Shown: positions 1 through 8,788, counted from the first letter of the stretch. The stretch is DNA of 64,000 nt from Alistipes sp. (GCA_017483225.1 JAFULF010000009.1:34812-98811); one strand, 5' to 3'. Notes: a model not told the origin generated them from the sequence alone. Numbers and translations are program-made.

Positions 1-1026
1 ACCACATCGTTGGCCGACGAGAGTTGGTTGTATTTCAAGACCTCAACCACCGGCAATGCCGTAGTATCGCTCTACTTCGGTGGTACGGTACTTTGGAGCT
101 GGCATATCTGGTCGCTGAACGATACACCAAGCGATGTTCAGGTAGCCGCAAATGTTCATATGCTTGACCGAAATCTGGGTGCAACGACAATTGCTCCAAC
201 GGCAACCGGAACAAACAATAATGCCTTCTACAACGAAACAGCTGCAGGTTTATACTACTGCTGGGGCATTAACACCCCATATCCGGGTTATCCTACCGGC
301 AATTTAAGAGTATCAAGTGCAACTTATGGCGTTAATATGCGTAGTGCAACCACTGCTCTTACCAATATCTTCTACTATAATGGCACCTCGTCAGGAGTGG
401 AAACAACGACTCGTCTGGTAATACCTTCCTCAGGGCTATCTACGACAATTATGGTTCCTCAGTCCCCTGCCGACCTAACCTCAAACAGCGAGATAAACAC
501 TGCCACAGATGCATATCTGCGTATGTGGGGATACTCGGAGGATGGTGTCTATAAGAAGACGGCATTTGACCCGTGCCCTTATGGATATATGGTTCCTAAT
601 AGCGACCTGCTTGGATGTAATAGTGATAGATATCAAATAGATGGCATTGAAACAAATACTATCATACACAAATGCGCACCTCTGTACTATAATGATGTAA
701 TCACTACCTATCTCCCGAAAATGGGCATTGTGGGATTATTAAATACCGACAACGAGTGGAAGATACAAAACCCGGCCGCTGGATATTATTGGACAGCCAC
801 ACCGGCCGAGGTTTCGCAGAATGGTTCGGTAATAAGCACATCAACCTGGAACCAAGAGACTGGCAAATTTCAATCGAAGTTTGAGAATGAGTGTAATAAT
901 CGCCGTGCTATGTCGCACTATTTTGAAACAGGTGTTACACATTTCCCATTTGCTATCAGCCGTTTCCAAGGCTTGCCGGTACGTTGTGTACGCTGTCCGG
1001 AGGAGAGTGGCTCGCCGACAAAGTAA
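1..1026 (+). CDS. Secreted protein with Fibrobacter-type major paralogous domain, 5' end missing
   Basis: The reading frame is open from the first base, so the start lies outside the window; a TTG at position 10 is not a convincing start. About 340 residues remain. The sequence has the hallmarks of the Fibrobacter succinogenes major paralogous domain as found in Bacteroidetes surface proteins: an LDRNLGA motif near residue 55, a Tyr-Tyr-x-Trp-Gly stretch, a DPCPYGYMVPNS segment that matches the family's Cys-Pro-x-Gly-Trp-x-x-Pro pattern, a GYYWTATPAE segment and a terminal LPVRCVRCPE. Such domains are usually the C-terminal part of fimbrillin-like or lipoprotein surface proteins. The true ligand or role is unknown. 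A strong hairpin terminator follows 25 bases after the stop. Confidence 0.7.
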   Translation, partial: TTSLADESWLYFKTSTTGNAVVSLYFGGTVLWSWHIWSLNDTPSDVQVAANVHMLDRNLGATTIAPTATGTNNNAFYNETAAGLYYCWGINTPYPGYPTGNLRVSSATYGVNMRSATTALTNIFYYNGTSSGVETTTRLVIPSSGLSTTIMVPQSPADLTSNSEINTATDAYLRMWGYSEDGVYKKTAFDPCPYGYMVPNSDLLGCNSDRYQIDGIETNTIIHKCAPLYYNDVITTYLPKMGIVGLLNTDNEWKIQNPAAGYYWTATPAEVSQNGSVISTSTWNQETGKFQSKFENECNNRRAMSHYFETGVTHFPFAISRFQGLPVRCVRCPEESGSPTK

Positions 1027-1050
1027 CAGTCCTCTCGGAAGAGTATATCA

Positions 1051-1090
1051 AAATATATCCCGCCTAATCTGCATTAGGCGGGATATATTT
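1051..1090. terminator. Perfect 18-bp inverted repeat terminator
   Basis: Arms 1051-1068 and 1073-1090 are perfectly complementary with a 4-nt CTGC loop. The outer part is A/T-rich, so a U-run is formed on both strands and the hairpin can end transcription in either direction. It ends the upstream surface-protein gene. Confidence 0.8.
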
Positions 1091-1123
1091 TAGGGAGGGG
1101 GGGGGTGTGCAGGAGAAGGCTTT

Positions 1124-1612
1124 GCGCAACGTAAGGTCAGGTAAAGTCGAGGAAGGTCACGCAACCTGCGGGTGCTGTAAGGTCGAGTAGGGGCAGGCGC
1201 AGAAGTAACACCCTACCCCGCTATCCAATCTCCCACAACCACCTTAATTAACCTTACCTGACCTTATCGACCTTAATTGACCTTTCGCCCTGCGTGGGTA
1301 TCGAAAACGATACCCCCCCAGGGGGGGGGCAAGCAATGGCATTGAATGGCAGCGCCGACAAGTCAGCTTAATGACATTGGCGCAACGGGCTTGGCGCAAC
1401 AATAAAGGTTGTTAAAGGCAATTAAAGGTTATTAAGGTGAGCGTAAACGAGTTGTGACAAGGTCGTAAGAATCCGCAATCTCTCGGCGCAACATTAACAA
1501 CCCTTAATAGCCCTTAACTCCCTTAATAACCCTTAAACTCGTGCGCTCCTTTTGCGCAACGTAAGGTCAAGTAAGGTCAGGTAAGGTCAATTAAGGTTAA
1601 GCGCAAAGGGAA
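1124..1612. repeat. Mosaic intergenic repeat family 1, copy 1 (modules A-palindrome-B-A')
   Basis: No gene is visible between 1091 and 2034. This stretch starts with GCGCAAC and holds module A (AAGGTCAnGTAAGGTC runs, then a block near 1195-1240 shared with the other copies, then the complementary TGACCTTA-type runs). The palindrome at 1296-1315 follows, then module B (AAAGGTTGTTAAAGG runs answered by CCTTAACAACCCTTAATA-type runs) and a short second A arm from about 1554. Both modules are self-complementary and could fold into long stems. Related copies are at 18446-18607 (inverted), 28554-29065 and 46990-47217. No coding frame is conserved between copies. Confidence 0.75.
1296..1315. repeat. 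Palindrome GGGTATCG-AAAA-CGATACCC
   Basis: Eight-base arms with a four-base AAAA spacer. The same palindrome, with TTTT on the plus strand, is at 18446-18465, 28554-28581 (12-bp arms) and 29032-29065 (15-bp arms). It always sits at a module boundary of repeat family 1 and is followed by a G-rich tract. It could be a protein binding site or the end of a mobile unit; nothing here decides. Confidence 0.8.
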
Positions 1613-1692
1613 TTTAGGGAATTTAAGGGTAGTAATCTTGGCATCCCTTAAACTCCCCAATCTCATTAAATTCACTACCCTACTACACAAAA

Positions 1693-1813
1693 AAAATCAT
1701 TTTAAGTGATGAGTTGCAACGCTCGCCGATAGGCTCGGCGATGGGACATACTTAGCGTATTTCCCATTGCCGAGAATGAGGTAGCGGAAGCAAATTGCTC
1801 TTAAAATGATTTT
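1693..1813. repeat. Palindromic repeat family 2, copy C1
   Basis: Perfect 14-bp outer arms (1693-1706 and 1800-1813) enclose nested inner arms: GCTCGGCGATGGGA pairs imperfectly with TTTCCCATTGCCGAG around a CATACTTAGCGTA tip. The whole unit can form one long hairpin or cruciform. It has the same plan as the copies near 29.1-29.3 kb and 43.3-43.7 kb but has diverged in the tip. Confidence 0.65.
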
Positions 1814-1833
1814 CTACCCACCTGCACAACCCA

Positions 1834-2036
1834 AAAAATCATTTTAAGGAGGGGATTTCAACGCCGTCGAGTATGGTTTGGTGGGAGCATAATCTGCGAT
1901 TATGAGATTTTTATATTTATATTCCCTCCAAACCTCCCTTTGACAAAGGGAGGCTTTGTCGCTTCGCTCCGAAGTTGTATGTGACCATCAAACCACACGC
2001 AGACAAAGGAAGAAATCACCCCTTAAAATGGTTTTT
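1834..2036. repeat. Palindromic repeat family 2, copy C2, with extra sequence in the apical loop
   Basis: Outer arms 1834-1849 and 2021-2036 pair over 16 bases with one G-T mismatch. Inner arms TGGTTTGGTGGGAGCAT and GTATGTGACCATCAAACCA also pair. Between them lies extra sequence, about 1900-1970, that carries its own hairpin (CCTCCCTTTGACAAAGGGAGG, split 8-5-8). The right arm runs into the aspS stop codon (2035-2037), so the repeat would be part of the aspS 3' end and may act as its terminator. Confidence 0.65.
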
Positions 2037-3789
2037 ACTCGGGTTTTACAAGCGACAGATACAACTCCTCCAACTGCTCAGGCGCAATCGGCGACGGGCC
2101 ATCGAGCATAACATCTCGGCCGGCGTTGTTCTTCGGGAAGGCGATATAGTCACGGATAGACTCCGAGCCTCCGAAGAGTGAGCAAAGGCGGTCGAAACCG
2201 AATGCGAGGCCTCCGTGTGGCGGTGCGCCATACTTAAAGGCGTTGATGAGGAATCCGAACTGCGCCTCCGCCTGCTCCGGCGTGAAGCCGAGGCACTTGA
2301 AGATAAGCGACTGCAACTGCGCATCGTGGATACGGATAGAGCCACCGCCCAACTCGGTACCATTACATACGAAGTCGTAGGCGTTGGCACGCACACGTGC
2401 GGGGTCGCTCTCCAAATACTGCACATCCTCAGGCTTTGGCGAGGTGAATGGGTGGTGCATAGCGTAGAAGCGCTGTGTCTCCTCGTCCCACTCGAACATA
2501 GGGAAGTCGATAACCCAGAGCGGTGCGAACTTCTTCGGGTCACGCAGGCCGAGCTGCTCGGCAACCTCCAAGCGGAGCGTGCAGAGTTGCGAGAGCACCT
2601 TGAACTTCTTGCCGCACATAACGAGGCAGAGGTCGCCCTCCTTCGCCCCGAGGCGCTCGGCAATGGCGTGCAAATCCTCCGGCGAGAAGAACTTATCGAC
2701 CGAGGACTTGATGCCTCCACCCTGCTCCAAGCGAATCCATACCAGGCCCTTGGCACCCACCTGTGGGCGCTTAACGAAGTCGGTGAGAGCATCTATCTGC
2801 TTGCGGGTATAGGTAGCGCAGCCCGTTGCGGCGAAGCCCACGACGTACTCCGCATCGTCGAAGACGGAGAAGGAGTGACCGTGAGCGAGGTCGGTGATGT
2901 CGGCGAACTCCATACCGAAGCGCAGGTCCGGCTTATCGGAGCCGTACTTCTCCATAGCCTCAATCCACGGCATACGGCGCAGAGGCTCGTTGAACTCCAC
3001 GTCGAGCACGCTCTTGAACATATGCTTTGCCCAGCGCTCGAAAATCGAGAGTACATCCTCCTGCTCCACAAACGACATCTCGCAGTCAATCTGCGTGAAC
3101 TCCGGCTGACGGTCGGCACGCAGGTCCTCGTCACGGAAGCAACGCACAATCTGGAAGTAGCGGTCGTAGCCCGCAACCATAAGCAGCTGCTTCAAGGTCT
3201 GCGGCGACTGCGGCAGGGCGTAGAACTCGTTAGGGTTCATACGGCTTGGCACCACGAAGTCACGTGCACCCTCCGGCGTCGATTTGATAAGGTATGGGGT
3301 CTCCACTTCGAGGAAGCCCTCGCTGTCGAGGAAGCGGCGAATCTCCTGAGCCATCTTGTGGCGCAGAATCATATTGCGCTGCAATGGCGGACGGCGAAGG
3401 TCGAGGTAGCGGTACTTCATACGCAGGTCGTCGCCACCGTCGGAGTTCTCCTCAATAGTGAACGGAGGCAGAACCGACTCGGTGAGTATGTTAATCTCGG
3501 AGGCAGCAACCTCGATATCTCCGGTAGCCATCTTCGGATTCTTGGACTCACGCTCGATAACCTTTCCTGTCACCTGAATAACGAACTCACGACCAAGACG
3601 TGCGGCATTGGCACGGGTCTGCTCGGCAGAGTGCTCCTCAACAACAATCTGCGTAATGCCGTAGCGGTCTCGCAGGTCGATAAAGGTCATTGCTCCGAGG
3701 TTACGCACCTTCTGCACCCAGCCCGCCAAAGTGACTGTCTGATTTACATTTGCGGCTCTCAATTCACCGCAGGTATGACTTCTATACAT
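2035..3789 (-). CDS. aspS: Aspartyl-tRNA synthetase
   Basis: Charges tRNA-Asp with aspartate in the cytoplasm. The 584-residue length is right for the bacterial type. An N-terminal OB-fold anticodon-binding domain covers about residues 1-105 ([22 protein letters not shown]). Class II motif 1 is near FLEVETP (159-165). The aspartate-specific QSPQ is at 195-198. Motif 2 is [16 protein letters not shown] (218-233), and motif 3 is GLAFGFDRL near the C-terminus. The stretch between motifs 2 and 3 corresponds to the bacterial GAD insertion. It is divergent from tadA, with a promoter box at 3843-3850. Its stop codon is overlapped by palindromic repeat C2. Confidence 0.97.
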   Translation of the reverse strand: MYRSHTCGELRAANVNQTVTLAGWVQKVRNLGAMTFIDLRDRYGITQIVVEEHSAEQTRANAARLGREFVIQVTGKVIERESKNPKMATGDIEVAASEINILTESVLPPFTIEENSDGGDDLRMKYRYLDLRRPPLQRNMILRHKMAQEIRRFLDSEGFLEVETPYLIKSTPEGARDFVVPSRMNPNEFYALPQSPQTLKQLLMVAGYDRYFQIVRCFRDEDLRADRQPEFTQIDCEMSFVEQEDVLSIFERWAKHMFKSVLDVEFNEPLRRMPWIEAMEKYGSDKPDLRFGMEFADITDLAHGHSFSVFDDAEYVVGFAATGCATYTRKQIDALTDFVKRPQVGAKGLVWIRLEQGGGIKSSVDKFFSPEDLHAIAERLGAKEGDLCLVMCGKKFKVLSQLCTLRLEVAEQLGLRDPKKFAPLWVIDFPMFEWDEETQRFYAMHHPFTSPKPEDVQYLESDPARVRANAYDFVCNGTELGGGSIRIHDAQLQSLIFKCLGFTPEQAEAQFGFLINAFKYGAPPHGGLAFGFDRLCSLFGGSESIRDYIAFPKNNAGRDVMLDGPSPIAPEQLEELYLSLVKPE

Positions 3790-3821
3790 ACGTTTTGTTA
3801 TATTTTATTGTTTTATTTCGT

Positions 3822-3829
3822 ATCTTTGC
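3822..3829 (+). promoter_or_regulatory. -7 box TATCTTTG for tadA
   Basis: Matches the Bacteroidetes -7 consensus TAnnTTTG. A TTTG at 3795-3798 lies 23 bases upstream, slightly far for a -33 element. It gives a leader of about 25 nt before tadA. Confidence 0.55.
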
Positions 3830-3842
3830 AATAAGTAACCCG

Positions 3843-3850
3843 CAAAATTA
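3843..3850 (-). promoter_or_regulatory. -7 box TAATTTTG for aspS
   Basis: On the minus strand this reads TAATTTTG. A minus-strand TTTG is at 3874-3877 inside the start of tadA. The transcripts of aspS and tadA would diverge from overlapping promoters. Confidence 0.5.
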
Positions 3851-3858
3851 ATAAAATT

Positions 3859-4305
3859 ATGGAAGTATCTGCGCAAACAGACGAAAAATATATGCGTTTG
3901 GCAATAAAAGAGGCTTTGGAGGCGTTAGAAAGTGAGGAGGTACCCATCGGAGCGGTGATTATTGCCGGCGATTCGATTGTCGGCCGAGGCCACAATCTGG
4001 TCGAAACACTTACCGACGTGACCGCCCACGCCGAGATTCAGGCGATAACGGCGGCGGCATCGACCCTCGGCGGGAAATACCTTACCGACTGCACGCTATA
4101 TGTGACGGTGGAGCCGTGTGTGATGTGTGCCGGAGCGTTGGCGTGGAGCCAGATAGGGCGCATAGTATATGGTGCGGCAGACCCAAAACGTGGTTACAGC
4201 CGCTTCGGAGCAGGGCTACTGCACCCTCGCACAAGTGTCACCGCCGGCGTACTCGCCTCGGAGTGCGAGCGACTTATGAGTGATTTTTTCACGAAATTAA
4301 GATAG
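3859..4305 (+). CDS. tadA: tRNA-specific adenosine deaminase
   Basis: Deaminates A34 to inosine in the tRNA-Arg(ACG) wobble position. The protein has 148 residues, the usual size. The cytidine/deoxycytidylate-deaminase zinc motif is complete: His57-Ala-Glu59 (with Glu59 the proton shuttle) and PCVMC with Cys87 and Cys90. The ATG at 3859 starts shortly after a TATCTTTG promoter box. It is divergent from aspS, a pairing of two translation genes. A new promoter follows directly after the stop codon, so the next gene is transcribed on its own. Confidence 0.92.
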   Translation: MEVSAQTDEKYMRLAIKEALEALESEEVPIGAVIIAGDSIVGRGHNLVETLTDVTAHAEIQAITAAASTLGGKYLTDCTLYVTVEPCVMCAGALAWSQIGRIVYGAADPKRGYSRFGAGLLHPRTSVTAGVLASECERLMSDFFTKLR

Positions 4306-4308
4306 ATA

Positions 4309-4339
4309 TTTGATTTGTTTCATAAAAACACTATCTTTG
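4309..4339 (+). promoter_or_regulatory. Promoter TTTG-N19-TATCTTTG for the TPR protein
   Basis: TTTG at 4309-4312 and TATCTTTG at 4332-4339 are separated by 19 bases, an excellent match to the Bacteroidetes sigma-ABfr promoter. The leader to the ATG at 4406 is about 60 nt and A-rich. Confidence 0.75.
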
Positions 4340-4405
4340 CAAATTGTTGAAACATAACGAACCAAACTCGCAAAAAATAAAATTTAACAAAAGGTATTTT
4401 ATATT

Positions 4406-5386
4406 ATGAAAAAATTATTTGTAATCGTAGCCGCAATGTTTGCATTTGCAACCGTATCGGCACAAAGTTCGAATGAGGTCATCACCAAGTACAACGAGGG
4501 TGTAGCCGCAATCGGTACAAAGGAGTGGTCAAAGGCTGCTGCTGCCTTGGAGGCAGTTGTAAAGGGCGGTATGGACTCGGAGGACAATCAGGTACTCAAC
4601 TGCGTGACAACCGCAAAGAAGTACATCCCTACCTGCTACCAGCGTCTTGGCACATCCGCTGCCGCAAAGAAGCAGTATGACGAGGCTATCTCCTACCTGA
4701 CAAAGGCTGCCGAGAAGGCTGAGCTGTGGGGCGACTCGCAGGCAAAGATTAAGTCGAACCAGATTCTTGCGAAGGTTTATCAGGTGCAGGGTGGTGAGGC
4801 TTTCAACGCCGAGGATTACGCTACCGCCGTTGCCGTATTCGAGAAGGGCTACGCTGCCAACCACCGCAATACAGAGATGGCACTCAACCTCGCAGAGAGC
4901 TACTTCAAGCTCAACGAGTATCAGAAGGGTATGGATGTCTGCACCAACATCTGCGGTATGAACCCATCCCGCTACGCTGACGCTATCGCTGCGGCAAAGG
5001 CGAAGATGGCCCTCTACACCAACAACGAGGTGGCTCGTATGCAGCAGGCCGGCGACCAGGATGGCATTATCGCTATGGCTGATGCAATGCTCGCTACCGA
5101 CCCTACTTCGGCATTGGCAGAGAAGATTCGTTTGCAGGCTTACAACAACAAGAAGGAGTACGACAAGGTTCTCGAACTTGGTGACAATGCCGCTTTGGCA
5201 CAGACCGATGCCGAGGAGCAGAGCGACGTTTACTTCATCATCGGTGCCGCTTACAATGCGAAGTACAACGCAGGTGGCAACAAGGATGCCGCTTTGAAGG
5301 CGAAGGCCGTCGAGTACTTGCAGAAGGTTGCTGCCGGCAACAGCGTAGAGGCTGCGAAGGCTGCGCTTACAGAGTTGACAAAATAA
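4406..5386 (+). CDS. Exported tetratricopeptide-repeat protein
   Basis: A 326-residue protein with a Sec signal peptide (MKKLFVIVAAMFAFATVSA, then Gln), so probably periplasmic or outer-membrane associated. The rest is alpha-helical with degenerate TPR units: alternating YNEGVAAIGTKEWSKAAAAL, YDEAISYLTKAAEKAELWG, YATAVAVFEKGYAANHRN, YQKGMDVCTNICGMNP and YLQKVAAG, spaced at roughly 34 residues. TPR proteins of this kind act as scaffolds; the partner is unknown. The gene is monocistronic, with its own strong promoter and a hairpin terminator at 5406-5444. Codon usage is strongly biased, which suggests high expression. Confidence 0.85.
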   Translation: MKKLFVIVAAMFAFATVSAQSSNEVITKYNEGVAAIGTKEWSKAAAALEAVVKGGMDSEDNQVLNCVTTAKKYIPTCYQRLGTSAAAKKQYDEAISYLTKAAEKAELWGDSQAKIKSNQILAKVYQVQGGEAFNAEDYATAVAVFEKGYAANHRNTEMALNLAESYFKLNEYQKGMDVCTNICGMNPSRYADAIAAAKAKMALYTNNEVARMQQAGDQDGIIAMADAMLATDPTSALAEKIRLQAYNNKKEYDKVLELGDNAALAQTDAEEQSDVYFIIGAAYNAKYNAGGNKDAALKAKAVEYLQKVAAGNSVEAAKAALTELTK

Positions 5387-5405
5387 TCCACTCGACATAA
5401 GTAAT

Positions 5406-5444
5406 AAAGATTGCCGGCATCGCTTGTCGGCAATCTTTATTTTA
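5406..5444 (+). terminator. Rho-independent terminator after the TPR gene
   Basis: AAAGATTGCCG (5406-5416) pairs with CGGCAATCTTT (5428-5438) and is followed by ATTTTATT. It lies directly upstream of, and touches, the promoter of the next gene. Confidence 0.85.
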
Positions 5445-5445
5445 T

Positions 5446-5453
5446 TATATTTG
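5446..5453 (+). promoter_or_regulatory. -7 box TATATTTG only 6 bp before a start codon
   Basis: The -7 box ends at 5453 and the ATG of the downstream lipoprotein is at 5460. Transcription starting 4-5 bases after the box would yield an mRNA with a leader of two or three bases, essentially leaderless. Confidence 0.5.
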
Positions 5454-5459
5454 TATCGT

Positions 5460-6374
5460 ATGAAACGTATAGCACTATACATAGTCATCGCTCTCGTTGC
5501 TGCCTCGTGCGGCGGCAGGGCGAAGGAGTCACGTCGGAGCGCACCGAAGGTGTACCGCTTTCAGTACGTCACACCCCCGCCTCACGCCACGCAACAGCAG
5601 CGGCTGCTCTATATGGAGGAGCACTATTGGGACAAGTTCGACTTCTGCGACACGACATTCATCTCGAAGGTCGATACTGCCGAGATGATGAGGGCCTTTG
5701 CGGGCTACTTCCTCAACTTCGTACGTCCCGACGATGCGAGGCCTATGCAGCGGCTGATAAAGAGGAGTGCCGTGAGTGAGCCTATGTTCAAATACTTCGT
5801 GATGCTCGCCGAGAGGCTCTTCCACGACCCCAACTCCCCATACCGCAACGACGAGCAGTACATCCCCGTCTTGGAGGCGCAGATAGCCTCGCCATACTAT
5901 GACGAGTACGAGCGTATGGTGCCGCAGTACGACCTGCACACCGCCCTGCAAAACCGTATAGGCCACCCTGCCAACGACTTCAAGTACACCGTGGCATCGG
6001 GTCGCACGTCGAACCTCTACTCCGTGCGCTCGCCATACACACTTATATATATAAATAACCCCGGCTGCCCGATGTGTCGTGAGATTCAGCAGGCGATAGA
6101 GGCCTCGCCACTGCTCTCTCGTATGATTGCCGGCGGCGAGTTGTGCGTGCTCGGCATATATCCCGACAAGGAGCTCGACGAGTGGCGCAACCACCCTCTC
6201 CCCGCCTCGTGGGTGAACGCCTACGACAAGGGGTGCGTGATTGAGCAGAAGCGACTCTACGACCTGCGGGCAATACCTGCCCTATATCTGCTCGATAGTC
6301 GGAAGCGGGTGCTGGTCAAGGATTCGACATCCGTCGCAGAGATTGAGGCGGTAATCAACGCCCTTTCTGAATAG
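5460..6374 (+). CDS. Thioredoxin-fold lipoprotein, DUF5106-like
   Basis: The start at 5460 is chosen because it gives a lipoprotein signal (MKRIALYIVIALVAAS then Cys); an in-frame upstream extension from 5424 would bury it. The mature protein of about 285 residues has an N-terminal helical part (DUF5106-like, with MEEHYWDKFDF and LNFVRPDDARPMQRLI). Its C-terminal half resembles thioredoxin: YINNPGCPMCREIQQAIE carries a CPMC pair in the active-site position, followed by LYDLRAIPALYLLDSRKRVL with the conserved cis-Pro region. It probably acts as a membrane-anchored thiol-disulfide or redox-linked protein in the periplasm. Transcription may be leaderless. Confidence 0.75.
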   Translation: MKRIALYIVIALVAASCGGRAKESRRSAPKVYRFQYVTPPPHATQQQRLLYMEEHYWDKFDFCDTTFISKVDTAEMMRAFAGYFLNFVRPDDARPMQRLIKRSAVSEPMFKYFVMLAERLFHDPNSPYRNDEQYIPVLEAQIASPYYDEYERMVPQYDLHTALQNRIGHPANDFKYTVASGRTSNLYSVRSPYTLIYINNPGCPMCREIQQAIEASPLLSRMIAGGELCVLGIYPDKELDEWRNHPLPASWVNAYDKGCVIEQKRLYDLRAIPALYLLDSRKRVLVKDSTSVAEIEAVINALSE

Positions 6375-6409
6375 GTTTTGCTTATGCAGGTATAGAAAAA
6401 TATAATTTT

Positions 6410-6437
6410 TATCTTTGGAAATAAATACATACCTTTG
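6410..6437 (+). promoter_or_regulatory. Two stacked -7 boxes before rubrerythrin
   Basis: TATCTTTG at 6410-6417 and TACCTTTG at 6430-6437 both match TAnnTTTG. The downstream box gives a leader of about 45 nt. Two start sites could serve constitutive and stress-induced expression, but the sequence alone does not show this. Confidence 0.5.
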
Positions 6438-6487
6438 CAGTAGCAAAACAAAAATAACGGAAGTTAAACTTTTAAAACTTAAATATT

Positions 6488-7039
6488 ATGGCAAAGAAAT
6501 GGCGTTGTACCGTATGTGGTTATATTCATGAGGGGAATGAGGCTCCGGAGAGATGCCCGTTGTGTAAGGTTCCTGCCAACAAGTTCGTCGAGGTAGAGGA
6601 GCAGTCGGAGAATCTGGAATTTGTGACCGAGCACAAACTCGGCGATGGTCTGGGTGCTGACCCTGAGCTCTTGGAGGGTTTGAAGAACCACTTTATGGGC
6701 GAGTGTACCGAGGTGGGAATGTATCTGGCGATGAGCCGTCAGGCAGACCGTGAGGGCTACCCCGAGATTGCTGAGGCATACAAGCGTTACGCTTGGGAGG
6801 AGGCGGAGCACGCAGCCAAGTTCGCAGAGTTGCTCGGCGAGGTGGTATGGGACACCAAGACCAACCTCTACAAGAGAATGAATGCCGAGAGTGGCGCTTG
6901 CGAGGACAAGTTCCGTCTGGCCCGTCTGGCCAAGGAGCAGAATCTGGATGCCGTACACGACACCGTGCACGAGATGGCAAAGGATGAGGCTCGCCACGGA
7001 AAGGGCTTTGAGGGGCTGTACAAGCGATACTTCAAGTAG
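6488..7039 (+). CDS. rbr: Rubrerythrin (reverse type, rubredoxin domain first)
   Basis: A 183-residue peroxide-reducing diiron protein of anaerobes. An N-terminal rubredoxin-like zinc/iron knuckle has Cys7-x2-Cys10 and Cys23-x2-Cys26 ([12 protein letters not shown] and ERCPLCKVP). The ferritin-like four-helix domain follows, with the Glu/His ligand pattern in [31 protein letters not shown] and [12 protein letters not shown]. The rubredoxin domain at the N-terminus makes it the reversed form common in Bacteroidetes and clostridia. It sits alone behind a double promoter. It likely protects the cell from H2O2 in oxygen-exposed conditions. Confidence 0.93.
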   Translation: MAKKWRCTVCGYIHEGNEAPERCPLCKVPANKFVEVEEQSENLEFVTEHKLGDGLGADPELLEGLKNHFMGECTEVGMYLAMSRQADREGYPEIAEAYKRYAWEEAEHAAKFAELLGEVVWDTKTNLYKRMNAESGACEDKFRLARLAKEQNLDAVHDTVHEMAKDEARHGKGFEGLYKRYFK

Positions 7040-7128
7040 CAAACGAGGAGCGACTATAAACTTTTTGGAAGATGAGTGGTACAGGTTTATGCCTGTGCTG
7101 CTCATTCTCCGTAATAAAATACTAACAG

Positions 7129-8781
7129 ATGAAGACTTCAACAAAATGTATGCTTGGGCTGTCGATGCTCACCCCGCTGGCAGCCACGGCAAAGGAGCGA
7201 CCAAACATCGTATTCTTCCTTGTGGACGATATGGGTTGGATGGATAGCAGCGTCGCCTATGGCGAGGAGGTATATCCCAACAATATGCGCTACCACACGC
7301 CGAATATGGCACGTTTGGCGGAGCAGGGTGTGATTATGACCAACGCATACGCCTGCCCGGTATCTACGCCGACACGTACCTCGATGCTCACGGGAGTAAG
7401 TGCGGCGCACTCTCACATCACCAACTGGACCTCGGCGATGCGGGATATGCCGAGCGATGGCGCAGGAGGTGCCATCACCTCGGTCACGGGCGTAAGCAAC
7501 GACCAGGGCAGCGACCTTGTGCGCCCCGAGTGGAACATAAACGGAATGAGTCCTGTGGAGGGTGTGCCACACACGCTGCACGCTACCCCGCTGCCACAGA
7601 TTCTGCGTGATGCGGGCTACTTCACCATCCACGTCGGCAAGGCCCACTGGGCATCGGCCGGCACCCCCGGCGCAAGCCCTTACAATATGGGCTTCGTGGT
7701 GAATGTCACGGGCAACGTGGCGGGTATGCCTCGCAGCTACCTGAGCGAGGACAACTACGGCAACCAGCCCGACAAGTGGACCTTTATGGCAGTGCAGAAT
7801 ATGACCGAGTACTACGGCACGGGGGTACATCTGACGGAGGCACTCACACGTGAGGCGCTCAAAACGCTCGACTACCCTATCAAGCACAACCAGCCGTTCT
7901 ACCTCTACTTTGCGCACTACGCCACGCACACGCCGATACAGCGTGACCCTCGCTTCATCCAGAAGTACCTCGATGCGGGTATGGACGAGGGGCAGGCACG
8001 CTACGCCTCGATGGTCGAGGGTGTGGACAAGAGCCTCGGCGACGTGATGGACTTCTTGGAGGCCAACAATCTGGACAAGAACACCATCATTATCTTTATG
8101 ACCGACAATGGCGGCAATGCCGAGAATAGGGCAAAGGGCGGCGTGCGCTTTATGCACAACCTGCCTCTGCGCAACGGCAAGGGCTCCTGCTACAAGGGCG
8201 GCATCCGTGTACCCCTCGCCTTTAAGTGGAGCGGCAAGATTGCCCCTGCAACACGTGTAAACACCCCTGTCATCTGCGAGGATATGTTCCCTACCATTCT
8301 CGAAATGGCCGGCATCCGCAACTACCGCACCGTGCAGAGTGTCGATGGCGAGAGCCTTGTGCCTCTGATTACCAAGGGGTCGAAGGTGGCGGCCAAGGCT
8401 GCGAGCAAGGGTGAGATAACCAACCAGAAGGAGGCAAACTCGCTCGTTATCGGGCAGGAGGTGTCGGGTATCGACCCCGAGCGCACCCTTGTCTTCCACT
8501 ATCCGCACAAGTGGAAGGGCTACGACTTGGAGGATATCGACTTTTTGAGCGCAGTGCGCAAGGGCGAGTGGAAACTCATCTACCGCCTGCGTAGCGGCAA
8601 GATGGAGCTGTACAACCTGCGCACCGACATCGGCGAGCAACACGACCTCTCGGCCAAGCATCCGGAGAAGGTGCAGGAGTTGGCCAAGGCGTTGAGCAAC
8701 CGCCTGCGTGAGTGGCAGGCCCCTATGCCTATCGTGCGCAGCACGGGCAAGGCAGTACCTATGCCGGACGAGGTGCTGTAA
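7129..8781 (+). CDS. Exported sulfatase, Ser-type
   Basis: A 550-residue arylsulfatase-family enzyme that hydrolyses sulfate esters, probably on host or diet glycans. A signal peptide covers about residues 1-21. RPNIVFFLVDDMGW holds the metal-binding Asp33-Asp34. The active-site motif is Ser79-Thr-Pro-Thr-Arg83 (PVSTPTRTSMLTG). The formylglycine precursor is therefore serine, which needs the radical-SAM maturase (anSME) rather than FGE. HVGKAHW and MTDNGGNAEN are the other conserved metal and sulfate-binding segments. No SusC/SusD pair, glycoside hydrolase or maturase gene is nearby, so this is a stand-alone sulfatase. The substrate cannot be read from sequence. Confidence 0.9.
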   Translation: MKTSTKCMLGLSMLTPLAATAKERPNIVFFLVDDMGWMDSSVAYGEEVYPNNMRYHTPNMARLAEQGVIMTNAYACPVSTPTRTSMLTGVSAAHSHITNWTSAMRDMPSDGAGGAITSVTGVSNDQGSDLVRPEWNINGMSPVEGVPHTLHATPLPQILRDAGYFTIHVGKAHWASAGTPGASPYNMGFVVNVTGNVAGMPRSYLSEDNYGNQPDKWTFMAVQNMTEYYGTGVHLTEALTREALKTLDYPIKHNQPFYLYFAHYATHTPIQRDPRFIQKYLDAGMDEGQARYASMVEGVDKSLGDVMDFLEANNLDKNTIIIFMTDNGGNAENRAKGGVRFMHNLPLRNGKGSCYKGGIRVPLAFKWSGKIAPATRVNTPVICEDMFPTILEMAGIRNYRTVQSVDGESLVPLITKGSKVAAKAASKGEITNQKEANSLVIGQEVSGIDPERTLVFHYPHKWKGYDLEDIDFLSAVRKGEWKLIYRLRSGKMELYNLRTDIGEQHDLSAKHPEKVQELAKALSNRLREWQAPMPIVRSTGKAVPMPDEVL

Positions 8782-8788
8782 GAGAGTG

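Noticed and set aside
1093-1335. G-runs near 1096, 1322 and 18471 as quadruplex regulators
   Set aside because: They are single uninterrupted runs, not four spaced tracts, and track with repeat family 1; no reason to give them a separate role.
2215-3834. A 539-aa frame antisense to aspS
   Set aside because: It mirrors the codons of aspS, has no recognisable motif and no promoter or start signal; a shadow frame.
7138-8661. A 507-aa frame antisense to the sulfatase
   Set aside because: Same reason: shadow of a strongly codon-biased gene, Arg/His/Val-rich without domains.
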